Of a stretch of 64,000 nt of DNA, positions 54,931 through 62,632 are shown piece after piece; the first letter of the stretch is position 1, and each line of letters starts with the position of its first letter. Location: NCBI GenBank assembly GCA_030530775.1, contig JAUMUG010000005.1, forward strand, positions 202,286 through 266,285, given 5' to 3'. Both the position numbers and the translations under genes were made by a program. The stretch comes from Lautropia sp. Lineage in GTDB: Bacteria > Pseudomonadota > Gammaproteobacteria > Burkholderiales > Burkholderiaceae_E. The notes beneath the pieces were generated by a model that was not told the DNA's origin, ran no database searches, and saw only the letters and a list, made by a program, of their open reading frames with translations.

Positions 54931-55455
54931 ATGATGCTGAAAACTGTGCAAAAGGGTTTCACCCTGATCGAACTGATGATCGTGGTCGCCATCATCGGTA
55001 TCCTGGCTGCTGTGGCCATCCCGGCTTACCAGGACTACACCATTCGCGCCCGTGTGACCGAAGGCCTGGCGTTGGCGGCTTCGGCCAAGCTGAACGTGGC
55101 TGAAATCGCTGCGGGTGGATCGAACGATGGGGTGGCAACCGGTTACGCCACGGGTTATGCGAGTCCCCAACCTTCGACGAACGTGAGCTCAGTGGAGATC
55201 GCTCCCACTAACGGGGTTGTGACCATTACGTATCAGCCGCGTGTTGCCGCTGGTAACCCGACGTTGATTCTGTTGCCTTACACGGGCACTGAGGCTGCCG
55301 GTCAGGTCCTGGGAAATATGGTTACAGGCGCAGTGTCTCCGGTGGCGGATTCGATCAAATGGCGCTGCATGGCCGCTGGTGCCGCGGCTCCGCAGGGTGT
55401 GACCGCGACCGCTGGTACGCTGGCTGCCCGCTTCGCTCCTGCCGAGTGCCGTTGA
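54931..55455 (+). CDS. Type IV major pilin-like protein
   Basis: 174-residue type IVa pilin. The short leader MMLKTVQKG precedes the prepilin peptidase site [33 protein letters not shown]; the Glu at mature position 5 is present. The mature protein is about 165 residues with a variable Gly/Ala/Thr-rich head and two Cys (WRCMAAG and PAEC near the C-terminus) forming the D-loop disulfide. AAGGAG lies eight bases before the start. It is likely a single-gene transcript with its own terminator. The pilus may serve attachment, twitching and DNA uptake. Confidence 0.93.
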   Translation: MMLKTVQKGFTLIELMIVVAIIGILAAVAIPAYQDYTIRARVTEGLALAASAKLNVAEIAAGGSNDGVATGYATGYASPQPSTNVSSVEIAPTNGVVTITYQPRVAAGNPTLILLPYTGTEAAGQVLGNMVTGAVSPVADSIKWRCMAAGAAAPQGVTATAGTLAARFAPAECR

Positions 55456-55520
55456 TCCGGCCCGTGCCACGGCAAGTCTGATGGCCTGACCCCTGAAAGA
55501 CTTGTCGTCTTGAAGCGCGA

Positions 55521-55552
55521 CACCCGCATGGAAGGTTCATGCGGGTGTTTTC
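55521..55552 (+). terminator. Intrinsic terminator after the pilin gene
   Basis: Perfect 10-bp stem CACCCGCATG / CATGCGGGTG with loop GAAGGTT, then TTTTC. Confidence 0.9.
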
Positions 55553-55697
55553 GTGTGCGCCGGGCAGGGGGCCGGTGCTTCTGGAAGTGCTTTCACCGGC
55601 TGCAGACCGACGTGGACCCACGAGCGTGTGCATCGGGTGCACCACGAGACTGGGGCCATCCGGCTGGACAATGGTACGGAGATGTTTGAGTCTGTGT

Positions 55698-56123
55698 TCA
55701 ACCTGAGTACTGCCACGGGTTGATCAGCTCGATTCCGCAATCGACAAAATCCTTGATGTTTCGTGTGGCGAGACTCGCGCCGTGAGCGCGGGCAATAGCC
55801 GCAATCATGGCATCGAATCCGGTGATGGGACGGCCTGCGTTTTTTCGTAGCGATGCGATATCGGCAAAGGCATCGGCAGCATCGCGGTCGAATCCCAGCA
55901 CATGCCCGTCAAGATCGATGTCGAGCACATCGAGCACAACTTTGTGTAGGGCTCGTTTGCGCTGACCTTCAGGAAGTATCCCGACGCCGTAAAGTAACTC
56001 CGCCCGAGTGATCGTTGTTGTGAACAGCGATGCACGATGCCGACTGTCCAGCCATGCCAGCACATTGGTGTCAGGTGTCGGGCGTATGACTTCCGACACC
56101 ACGTTGGTGTCGAGGATGATCAT
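55698..56123 (-). CDS. PIN-domain toxin (VapC/FitB-like)
   Basis: 141-residue PIN ribonuclease. Acidic active-site residues are visible in MIILDTNVVSE (Asp5), RAELLYG (Glu) and TGFDAMIAAIARAHG (Asp), with the family end ATRNIKDF. The start overlaps the antitoxin stop by four bases (ATGA). With an RHH-type partner it resembles FitAB of Neisseria and StbB/StbC types. Confidence 0.92.
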   Translation of the reverse strand: MIILDTNVVSEVIRPTPDTNVLAWLDSRHRASLFTTTITRAELLYGVGILPEGQRKRALHKVVLDVLDIDLDGHVLGFDRDAADAFADIASLRKNAGRPITGFDAMIAAIARAHGASLATRNIKDFVDCGIELINPWQYSG

Positions 56124-56368
56124 GTCAATGGGTCCGACGGCGTCCGAATCGCTTTCCGCTCAGGAAGGTCCAGTTCAATGCCGCCCAACGGGGCGACACG
56201 CCTACGGATGGATTCAACCAATGAGCTGCCACGGCTATGCTCCATGGAAAGAGCGGCACGCAGTATGTCTCGTGCCTCTTCTTCCATCGAACGCCCATTG
56301 ATGGCAGCCCGGATGCGAAGGCGTGCCTTGAGCTGGTCGTCGATGTTGCGAATGGTCATGGTGGCCAT
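56120..56368 (-). CDS. FitA/StbC-like ribbon-helix-helix antitoxin
   Basis: 82 residues. The N-terminal MATMTIRNIDDQLKARLRIRAAINGRSMEEEARDIL is a ribbon-helix-helix DNA-binding domain; the C-terminus would wrap the toxin. AAAGGGGG lies upstream. The longer frame upstream is Cys-rich and not family-like. Confidence 0.88.
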   Translation of the reverse strand: MATMTIRNIDDQLKARLRIRAAINGRSMEEEARDILRAALSMEHSRGSSLVESIRRRVAPLGGIELDLPERKAIRTPSDPLT

Positions 56369-56387
56369 ATGGCGCCCCCTTTGTCTG

Positions 56388-56410
56388 CATTGCAAGCATA
56401 TTAAGCAATG
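56388..56410. promoter_or_regulatory. Inverted repeat, candidate antitoxin operator
   Basis: CATTGC and GCAATG arms 11 bases apart stand 20-40 bases upstream of the antitoxin start in a locally AT-rich patch, as expected for RHH autoregulation. Confidence 0.45.
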
Positions 56411-56491
56411 ACTGCAAGGGTGGCAAGACATGATGGGGGCAGGCCGGTTGCTACTTCGGTGTTTATCAGCCTGTTTTCTGCCGGAGGGGAC

Positions 56492-56757
56492 GTTTCCATC
56501 GTCTATGTCGCCTTCGCCATCGATGTTTTTTCCCGTCGTATCGTCGGCTGGCGGCTCAGCCGATCCATGCGGTAGTGTTCGTGCCGGATGCCCTGGAGCA
56601 GGCCTTGTACGACCGTCAGCCGGCAGCGTATGCCTTGACGCACCATTCCGACAGAGGCAGTCAGTACGTCAGCATTCGCTACACCGAACGCCTGGATCAG
56701 GCAGGCATCCAATCATCGGTGGGCAGCAAGGGCGACAGCTATGACAACGTACTGTGC
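56492..56757 (+). pseudogene. IS3-family transposase (orfB) fragment, frameshifted
   Basis: Two frames join to give an integrase-core piece: VYVAFAIDVFSRRIVGWRLSRSMR ends in a TAG at about 56570, and the next frame continues FVPDALEQALYDRQP, HHSDRGSQYVSIRYTERL and SVGSKGDSYDNVL. The N-terminal third and the C-terminus with the catalytic Glu are missing. Confidence 0.88.
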
Positions 56758-56759
56758 GG

Positions 56760-57058
56760 TCACAGGCGGCACGTTTGCAGGCGCTTGAGCGGCAGGCGGC
56801 CGCTGCCGCAAAGGTGAGGCACAGAAGCAGCAGGCTGCCAGCAATGCTGCCGAGCCCCCCGCGATTCCCGAATGCAGTGGCAATGCATTGCCGGTGACGG
56901 ACAAGGAGACCGGGCCGCTGCTGGTGTGCGAATCGCAGATCGATATGCGTGTCAGAGTCAGGACGTTGGCCCTGCTGCCTGCGGAGCCCCCTCTCGCTGT
57001 TGTCGGATGGCAACGCGTGTGTCTCGGGAGCACCGCTCGTCCGACGAACGGGCGATGA
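56760..57058 (+). pseudogene. Remnant of a paralogue of the downstream repeat lipoprotein
   Basis: In one frame it reads IPECSGNALPVTDKETG then LLVCESQI, matching LDCSRNASVVTDAQTG then LVCESQI of the intact gene at about 57655-57740. Before it, a coiled-coil-like Ala/Gln stretch (ALERQAAAAAKV, EAQKQQAASNAA) is split by a frameshift. Similarity is lost after the Cys-Glu-Ser-Gln-Ile block. It directly follows the IS3 fragment. Confidence 0.75.
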
Positions 57059-57224
57059 GCAGGGATGAGTGTCGGGGTGGGCAAGACGGTTTGCAGACGA
57101 GTGGTTAGCATGTGCGCCTCGACGGCGCGGAGCGCGGCACACATGAGTGGCCTGGTTGCGCGCGGGTCTCGTCTGAATCAATCACGCTTTCCGCCTGCGC
57201 GGAGAGACAAACGGAGTCTTGTTC

Positions 57225-58946
57225 ATGAATCATGTTCGTGTACTGATGGCGTCGGCCATCGTGTCGGCGCTGGCCGCCTGTGGCGGCGGGGGTGGCGACA
57301 GTGCATCCACTGCCAACAGTACGGCCACGGCCAGCAGTTCGGCATCGGCCACGTCCAATGTGACGGTGAATATCGACGGATTGACACTGCCGGCCGCACG
57401 TCAGGCGGTGGAGCAGGCCAATGAGTCGGCAGGAGCCGCCCAGCAGCGGCTGATGGAGGCGCAGGCTGCGCTGGCGGCCGAGCAATCGCGCGACGATGCT
57501 GCTGCGCGCCAGCAGCAGATTGCCGAGCAGCAGGCTGCGGTCACCCGTGCACAGGAAGCTGCTGCGGCTGAGGCCCGGGCTGCCGCCGAAGCCCAGGCAA
57601 AGCTTGCCGCCGTGATCCGGCGTGATGCGCTAGCGGCGGCTGCCCCGACGACCGACATTCTCGATTGCAGCCGCAATGCGTCGGTGGTGACCGACGCGCA
57701 GACCGGGCTGCAACTGGTGTGCGAATCGCAGATCACCAGCGAGGCAACGAGTGCCGATGTCGGTACCACGAAGCATGCATCGGGGCGTTTCTACGCATTG
57801 CCTTTCCCGGACAAGACCATGATCCATGCTGCCAACCAGGTTGCCTACAAGATGGCGTGCGGCCAGAAGATCTGCGAGTGGTCGAAGATGGGCGGCTCGA
57901 TGGACATCGTCTACGCCGCGCAAGGGAAGGATGGCAAATACTACCGCTTCACGTCCTGCCGCAAGGGGGATGCCGACCGGGTGATCTGCGCCTACCCGCG
58001 CACCGGTGTGCCGGATGGCGTGGATGCGTGGTTTGATGACCGCGAACCGGAAGCGCCGCGCATTGGGGCGGCAATCACGGAGAGCGGCACATCGGAAAAC
58101 CGGGATTTTCGTGCGGCAGCCGAGATTTCCGCGCCAATTGGCTGTCAGACCAAGGTCCCGCGAGGCTACATGTTCCCCTGGCCTGGCAAGGAACGCTTCA
58201 GGCAGACAAGCGGTGGCAGCTGGGAGGCCGTTTTCGATGGAGGGAACTGCCTTGGAGACGTTAAGGTCAGGGTTAGCCATAGCCTTGATGTGCCTTCTGC
58301 TGTTTACTTAGCCAGCGCGAGATCTTGGCCCTACTACAGGGTTCTGGGCCCGGATGGTGCCGAACTCGTCAATCGACAGGTGGCGAGCGGTTTCAAGTGG
58401 GGCAATATCTACGCTTCTTCCGAAGAGCGTGCAAGACTTGAAGAGTTGCGGCGTACTACTCCGCAAGCGTTCTACATTGGGGCCGTTTTTATCCACGCCT
58501 CATTGATTTCGGGGAACGCTTCCGGAACTGGCACTACTGCGCCCGCAGAAACGCCCGCTGCGACCCCGGCCACGAGTCCTGCCACCGATTCCTCCGGCAC
58601 AACCGGCACCAGCGATACTACTGCTCAAGACAACGCGGCATCGGGCACCACCGGCACCGCCACGGGCACCAGCGGCGGCCAGACTGATGCCGGAACGGGC
58701 GCTGGCGGGACGGCGGCTGGCACTACCGCGCCCGCAGAAACGCCCGCTGCGACCCCGGCCACGAGTCCTGCCACCGATTCCTCCGGCACAACCGGCACCA
58801 GCGATACTACTGCTCAAGACAACGCGGCATCGGGCACCACCGGCACCGCCACGGGCACCAGCGGCGGCCAGACTGATGCCGGAACGGGCGCTGGCGGGAC
58901 GGCGGCTGACACGACCGCGGCAACGGGCGATGCTGCATCTGCATAA
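57225..58946 (+). CDS. Repeat-bearing lipoprotein of unknown function, probably truncated by nonsense mutation
   Basis: 573-residue predicted lipoprotein. The ATG has GGAG upstream and gives a signal with lipobox LAAC followed by Gly5. Residues about 50-135 form an Ala/Gln/Glu coiled coil. Residues about 140-430 are a Cys-containing domain with paired Cys motifs (DCSRNAS, LVCESQI, MACGQKICEW, RVICAYP, IGCQ, GNCLG). Residues 436-498 and 499-561 are two almost identical Thr/Ala/Gly/Ser-rich 63-residue repeats. After the TAA the same frame continues past a TAG to 59300 and encodes a conserved-looking domain (see the next entry). The family is unrecognised. Confidence 0.8.
   Translation: MNHVRVLMASAIVSALAACGGGGGDSASTANSTATASSSASATSNVTVNIDGLTLPAARQAVEQANESAGAAQQRLMEAQAALAAEQSRDDAAARQQQIAEQQAAVTRAQEAAAAEARAAAEAQAKLAAVIRRDALAAAAPTTDILDCSRNASVVTDAQTGLQLVCESQITSEATSADVGTTKHASGRFYALPFPDKTMIHAANQVAYKMACGQKICEWSKMGGSMDIVYAAQGKDGKYYRFTSCRKGDADRVICAYPRTGVPDGVDAWFDDREPEAPRIGAAITESGTSENRDFRAAAEISAPIGCQTKVPRGYMFPWPGKERFRQTSGGSWEAVFDGGNCLGDVKVRVSHSLDVPSAVYLASARSWPYYRVLGPDGAELVNRQVASGFKWGNIYASSEERARLEELRRTTPQAFYIGAVFIHASLISGNASGTGTTAPAETPAATPATSPATDSSGTTGTSDTTAQDNAASGTTGTATGTSGGQTDAGTGAGGTAAGTTAPAETPAATPATSPATDSSGTTGTSDTTAQDNAASGTTGTATGTSGGQTDAGTGAGGTAADTTAATGDAASA
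58531..58908 (+). repeat. Two 189-bp direct repeats inside the lipoprotein gene
   Basis: Units 58531-58719 and 58720-58908 are nearly identical at the DNA level, so duplication is recent. Each is exactly 63 codons, so unequal recombination would add or drop a unit in frame. Confidence 0.92.
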
Positions 58947-59300
58947 CCGGATGCACACAATACCGGCAGTGATGCTGCGACCAACGCCACGCAAGGGCCG
59001 GTGACCTCTGCCGGCATGTTCTAGCAGCAACGCAACGAGCCAGCCACCGACCCCGATACCCGCACTGACACGGCTGGCGCATTCCCGTGGAGTGGCAATG
59101 GCAGCACCGCAACCTACAGTGGCCGCCAGATCACGACGACCGTGCAGCCGAACGGCGACATCGTCTATCGCACGTCGTCGGGCGAGCTGCCCTTCGATTG
59201 GGCGCTGGATGCCAATGGCAACGTGTTGCGCGCCGTGGCCGAGACGTGCGGGGATGTGGACGGCGGCGCCCAGGAATGCACCTTCCGGGCTGCGGCCTGA
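58947..59300 (+). pseudogene. C-terminal domain of the lipoprotein beyond two in-frame stops
   Basis: Same frame as the lipoprotein CDS. After TAA (58944-58946) there are 25 sense codons, TAG (59022-59024), then 91 codons to TGA (59298-59300). The last part looks like a folded domain: FPWSGNGSTATYSGRQ, NGDIVYRTSSGELPFDWALD and a Cys pair (ETCGDVDGGAQECTF). The original gene most likely spanned 57225-59300. Unless there is read-through, this part is silent. Confidence 0.8.
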
Positions 59301-59354
59301 GCTCCTCGCGTGATACGCTGATGCGATAGCGTCAGTTCCTTGAAGTTGTACTTG

Positions 59355-59391
59355 CGGCGACGCTGGCTTTGGGCTGGCGTCGCCGTTTTTC
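59355..59391 (+). terminator. Intrinsic terminator of the lipoprotein locus
   Basis: Stem CGGCGACGC / GCGTCGCCG with a 13-base loop, then TTTTTC, 55 bases after the final TGA. Its position fits a transcript covering the whole original gene. Confidence 0.85.
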
Positions 59392-59606
59392 GTGCGTTGG
59401 TGGGGAGATGAGGGACGAGGCTGGTCGGGGTGGCTGGGCTGAAGAGCGGGGGAGACCGGGTTCGGGGGCGCGTCTGCGTAGAGGATGGGTGCGCCGGTTC
59501 GCGCTGCTTTGGTGTGTAGCGCTTGATTGAGCGGCCTGATTCTGCACGAAGGGGAAGCCAGTGGATGACATGCGCTTTGGGAACGCTGTGGCTGAGTTGG
59601 CAGTAT

Positions 59607-59630
59607 GTGATATATTACACGGTATATACC
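59607..59630. promoter_or_regulatory. Palindromic operator of the vapBC pair
   Basis: GTGATATATTACAC (near-palindrome) is followed at once by the perfect palindrome GGTATATACC, 31-54 bases before vapB. This is typical of VapB autoregulatory sites, which use AT-rich palindromes over the promoter. Confidence 0.65.
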
Positions 59631-59660
59631 ATTGGAACGCCTTGTGTGGAGGGCAAAATC

Positions 59661-59966
59661 ATGCAGGTGGCGAAGTTGTTCATGAATGGTCGAAGCCAGG
59701 CGGTGAGGTTGCCAGCCGAGTTTCGCTTTGATGGCGATGAGGTTTTCATTCGCCGTGATCCTCTGACAGGTGATGTGATCCTGTCGCGACGGGACGGATG
59801 GACTTCATGGGATGAGTTTCTGGCGGGCCGGGACCTGTCCGCTGTGCCGGCGGATTTTCTTGAGGATCGCGCGCAGCCGGTTCTGGAGCAACGGACGACG
59901 CTGGATGACGTGGTCTCTGCCGAGCGTGCAGCCACACAGTTTCCGAAGCCGAAGGTACAGAGATGA
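59661..59966 (+). CDS. vapB: VapB-type antitoxin (AbrB fold)
   Basis: 101 residues. The N-terminal [30 protein letters not shown] is the swapped-hairpin AbrB DNA-binding domain of VapB/MvpT proteins; the C-terminal half would neutralise VapC. GGAGGGC precedes the ATG. The stop overlaps the vapC start. Confidence 0.92.
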   Translation: MQVAKLFMNGRSQAVRLPAEFRFDGDEVFIRRDPLTGDVILSRRDGWTSWDEFLAGRDLSAVPADFLEDRAQPVLEQRTTLDDVVSAERAATQFPKPKVQR

Positions 59967-60382
59967 TTCCCAGGTGCATGCTGGATACCAACATCGTCAG
60001 CTACCTGTTGCGTGGTCGGCATGCAGTTCTGGAAAGTCGTTTGCGGCAGATCGAGCCGGGGGCTGTTTGCATTTCCGTGATCACCCGGGCGGAACTGCGA
60101 TATGGGGTGGCGCGTGTGCCTGAAGCACCCCGTCTGGCGCGTGAGGTGGATCGATTTCTGCAAGGGATTGTCGTCCTGTCATGGTCGGATGGCGCCGCAG
60201 ATGCTTACGGCCAGATCAGGGCATGGCTTGAGCAGCGTGGCATGGGAATTGGCGCGCTGGACACGATGATTGCGGCACATGCGCTGGCTTCCGACATCAC
60301 GCTGGTCACGAACGATGAATCCGTATTCCGGCGGGTACCCGGACTACGCGTGGAGAACTGGATGTTGCCGCCTTCCGGTTGA
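59963..60382 (+). CDS. vapC: VapC-type PIN-domain toxin
   Basis: 139-residue ribonuclease toxin. Active-site acidic residues are in [13 protein letters not shown] (Asp), [10 protein letters not shown] (Glu), [15 protein letters not shown] (Asp) and [14 protein letters not shown] (Asp). VapCs of this class often cut initiator tRNA. The ATG overlaps the vapB stop. An IS3 fragment begins right at its 3' end. Confidence 0.94.
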   Translation: MIPRCMLDTNIVSYLLRGRHAVLESRLRQIEPGAVCISVITRAELRYGVARVPEAPRLAREVDRFLQGIVVLSWSDGAADAYGQIRAWLEQRGMGIGALDTMIAAHALASDITLVTNDESVFRRVPGLRVENWMLPPSG

Positions 60383-60722
60383 GGCGCTGATCAGCCGCTT
60401 TGGTTGTTTGGGGCGTGTACCCAGAACCTTTTTGTTGCGCTCGGACAATGGCCTGGTATTCACCAGCCGCAGTTATACCGCGCTGGTCAGGGGCTACGGT
60501 TTGCGTCAGGAGTTCATCACGCCACACAGCCCCGAGCAAAACGGCATGATCGAACGCCTGATCCGCACGCTCAAGGATCAATGCGTGCATCGGTGTCGCT
60601 TCGAGTCGCTGCAGCAGGCCAGTCGCGTGATTGGCGACTGGATTCATTTTTACAACCACCGGCGCCCGCATCAGGCGCTGGGCATGAAGACCCCCGCTCA
60701 GGCTTACGCTTTAGCGGCATGA
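60373..60722 (+). pseudogene. IS3-family transposase C-terminal fragment
   Basis: Continuous frame with the end of an integrase core: FLLRSDNGLVFTSRSYTALVR (second catalytic Asp), EFITPHSPEQNGMIERLIRTLK (catalytic Glu) and the terminal FYNHRRPHQALGMKTPAQAYAL. The N-terminal part is absent, so it is inactive. It belongs to a different IS3 subgroup from the fragment at 56.5 kb. Confidence 0.9.
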
Positions 60723-60872
60723 ACTGTGCAGGTTCTGCTGGGGCATTACAGAGCATCCTGGCTGGCAAGCAGCCGCGCTGCATGAGCCTGATCTGGTTCC
60801 AGCGCAACCCGCTGCCGCTGGACTGGATCGCGCAGCGGCGGGTGGTCGACGGGTTTGATGCTTGACGCCGGA

Positions 60873-61370
60873 TCACTTGACCCAGCGGCGGGCATCCTTG
60901 AGGAGCAGCAAGAGTTGCTGCTCGCGCAGCGGTGAGGCGATGAAACCGAAGCGGGTGTAGAACCGCGCCGCTTCCTCATCGATGGGGTGGGTCAGCATCG
61001 CGCGGATGCCGGCCTGCTCGGCGATCAGCAATGTGCGGCGGATGGCATCCTGCAACAGCCCAATGCCGATCCCTCGGCCCTGATCCTGCAGGCTGACGGC
61101 CAGGCGGGCAAGGATCACGACGGGGATCGGATACTGCCCCATGCCCTTGCGAATGCGCTCCGGCGCATCCAACGTGTCGATCTGGCCGACGGTCAGGCTG
61201 AAATAACCAGCGACGCGGTCGTTTTCGCTGACGACGAAGGTCTTGGCCGATCCACTGCCTTGCGCCTGTCGGACATGGCGCACCAGCCAGTCATTGAGCG
61301 TCGGTTTGCCGCAATCGAAGCCTTCGAGCCGATGCTGTGGTCCAAGGGGTTCCGGGCTGCTCAAGCTCAT
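60873..61370 (-). CDS. GNAT acetyltransferase toxin (TacT-like)
   Basis: 165 residues. GNAT fold with LEGFDCGKPTLNDWLVRHVRQAQ at the start, AGYFSLTVGQID, the acetyl-CoA loop VSLQDQGRGIGIGLLQDAI (Q/RxxGxG/A) and FYTRFGFIASP. Next to DUF1778 antitoxins such enzymes acetylate aminoacyl-tRNAs. The start is taken at MSLSSP, which overlaps the antitoxin stop by four bases. Confidence 0.92.
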   Translation of the reverse strand: MSLSSPEPLGPQHRLEGFDCGKPTLNDWLVRHVRQAQGSGSAKTFVVSENDRVAGYFSLTVGQIDTLDAPERIRKGMGQYPIPVVILARLAVSLQDQGRGIGIGLLQDAIRRTLLIAEQAGIRAMLTHPIDEEAARFYTRFGFIASPLREQQLLLLLKDARRWVK

Positions 61371-61657
61371 GCTTTGTCCCAAGGGGCTTTACGGGAGAAG
61401 AGATCGCGCATCCCGTCGCTGGCCTGTTCGGGCTGTTCGAGCAAATCCATCAGTGCCTGGTACTGGCTTCCCGAGACCATGAACAAGCGTTGGTCGAGCA
61501 GGGTTTGCTCGGCGGCCTGGCAGGCGCTGTCGAGAATGAAATCCGTCAGCGACTTGTGCGCTACATCGGCGGCGCGGCGCAGGACGGCTTCCTGTTCGGG
61601 TGTGGCACGCAAGCCCAGGCGGGCGGAGCGGGTCGCTGAAGATGTAGAGGCAGACAT
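61367..61657 (-). CDS. DUF1778 antitoxin (TacA-like)
   Basis: 96 residues. RLGLRATPEQEAVLRRAADVAHKSLTDFILDSA is the ribbon-helix-helix domain typical of DUF1778, and the C-terminal helix (MDLLEQPEQASDGMRDLF) should cover the toxin. GGAGG stands six bases before the ATG. Confidence 0.93.
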   Translation of the reverse strand: MSASTSSATRSARLGLRATPEQEAVLRRAADVAHKSLTDFILDSACQAAEQTLLDQRLFMVSGSQYQALMDLLEQPEQASDGMRDLFSRKAPWDKA

Positions 61658-62116
61658 GGTGGTCCTCCATGTGTTGGTGCAACTGACGCGATGTTAGTAC
61701 AATAGGCGAACGGCGTCCAGTTTGAGTGAATGATTGGTGGCCATGGTTGACCGCAGCAAGGCCGCGCCAAGCCCTCGTAAATGCAGGCCTCGGCCTCGCG
61801 ACTACCCGCAGGGCAAACAGAGAAAAGAGACTGGGTTGGCCGGGAAACGGGCCGATTCGACCCATCCGAAGGGGATGGCACCCGCAGGGCAAACCCTCGG
61901 AACTCCGCGTCACGCGGGATGCGCGTAAAGAAAAAAGGGCCTGGATATTCTCCAGGCCCTCTTGATTGGTGGCGGACAGTTGACTATGTGTAGACTAGCC
62001 TCCCGAGCTTTGAGCACTGGTGCGGGTGGCTGCGGGGAGCTGCAAACAACATCACATGTCGTGTTTTCGGGAATACTCGCATAGTCGCAAGTACCGAGCA
62101 TCTTGCGCAAGGTTTG
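61658..62116. other. Non-coding debris between TacA and the intron remnant
   Basis: About 460 bases without a supported gene. It contains two exact copies of ACCCGCAGGGCAAAC (61804-61818 and 61880-61894) and a minus-strand terminator. Rearranged mobile DNA is likely. Confidence 0.5.
61930..61960 (-). terminator. Minus-strand intrinsic terminator without an obvious gene
   Basis: Read on the minus strand: stem AGGGCCTGGA / TCCAGGCCCT with a 5-base loop, followed by six Ts. The gene it once served (to the right) is not recognisable. Confidence 0.75.
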
Positions 62117-62310
62117 ACGCGGCGCTGGTGGCGCAACAGCGACAAAGCGCTCAACGGCGTGCTGACGGTGAAGTGGTTCGACGGCCTGGGTCTTGTCCGA
62201 CTCTCATGACCTCAACTTCCCGAACCGCCCGGTGCGGACCCGCATGCCGGGTGGTGTGGCAGGGGTGCAGCCTTGGGGCTGCCCTCTATGCTGATTCGGC
62301 AACATCGGTG
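62117..62310 (+). mobile_element. 3' remnant of a group II intron with maturase end
   Basis: Positions 62117-62209 encode a typical last segment of an intron reverse transcriptase/maturase (WWRNSDKALNGVLTVKWF, DGLGLVRLS, stop). The following RNA-like part has the conserved bacterial intron stretch CCCGGTGCGGACCCGCATGC with its GGGTGGTGTGG partner, then a GGGGTGCAGCC/GGCTGCCC stem. The 5' part and catalytic domains are missing. Confidence 0.6.
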
Positions 62311-62632
62311 GGATAGGCGCTGCGTTCATTCATCAGGCTACAGTAGCAGCCTTGGACAAAAGTTCATGACACGATCTAAGCCGAGTTCAAAGCCAATGGC
62401 GTTTAGCACTCGCACGCCAAACGAAGGCTTCCTCTTTGTGCGGTAAATACTTTATCAAAACCAATATCAAACAACAAGTTTCAGTATTGCGATAAACAAC
62501 GAGCCCACCACCGCCCCAACTCAAATAAAGCAGTATGAATCAGTCGTTCTTTGGTTGTCGTTACTTTGCTTATTTTATCCCTTAATGGTTTATCACCGTA
62601 AAAATTTTATTTTCAAGACGATATTTGCTTTG
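62311..62632. other. AT-rich non-coding stretch at a composition boundary
   Basis: About 320 bases with no supported gene. From about 62340 the DNA becomes clearly AT-richer than the preceding 62 kb, marking the left edge of a segment of different origin. Confidence 0.6.

Larger units (their letters stand above)
59301..59660. other. Intergenic region with terminator and antitoxin operator
   Basis: About 360 bases; the terminator and operator are entered separately, and no gene is supported in the middle part. Confidence 0.5.

Noticed and set aside
57105..57485. Minus-strand frame over the lipoprotein start
   Set aside because: It is antisense to the signal peptide and coiled coil of a supported gene.
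60723..60872. Short plus-strand frame after the IS3 fragment (MSLIWFQRNPLPLDWIAQRR)
   Set aside because: It reads somewhat like protein but is under 50 codons with no ribosome site or recognised family. It may be a gene tail, but that cannot be supported.
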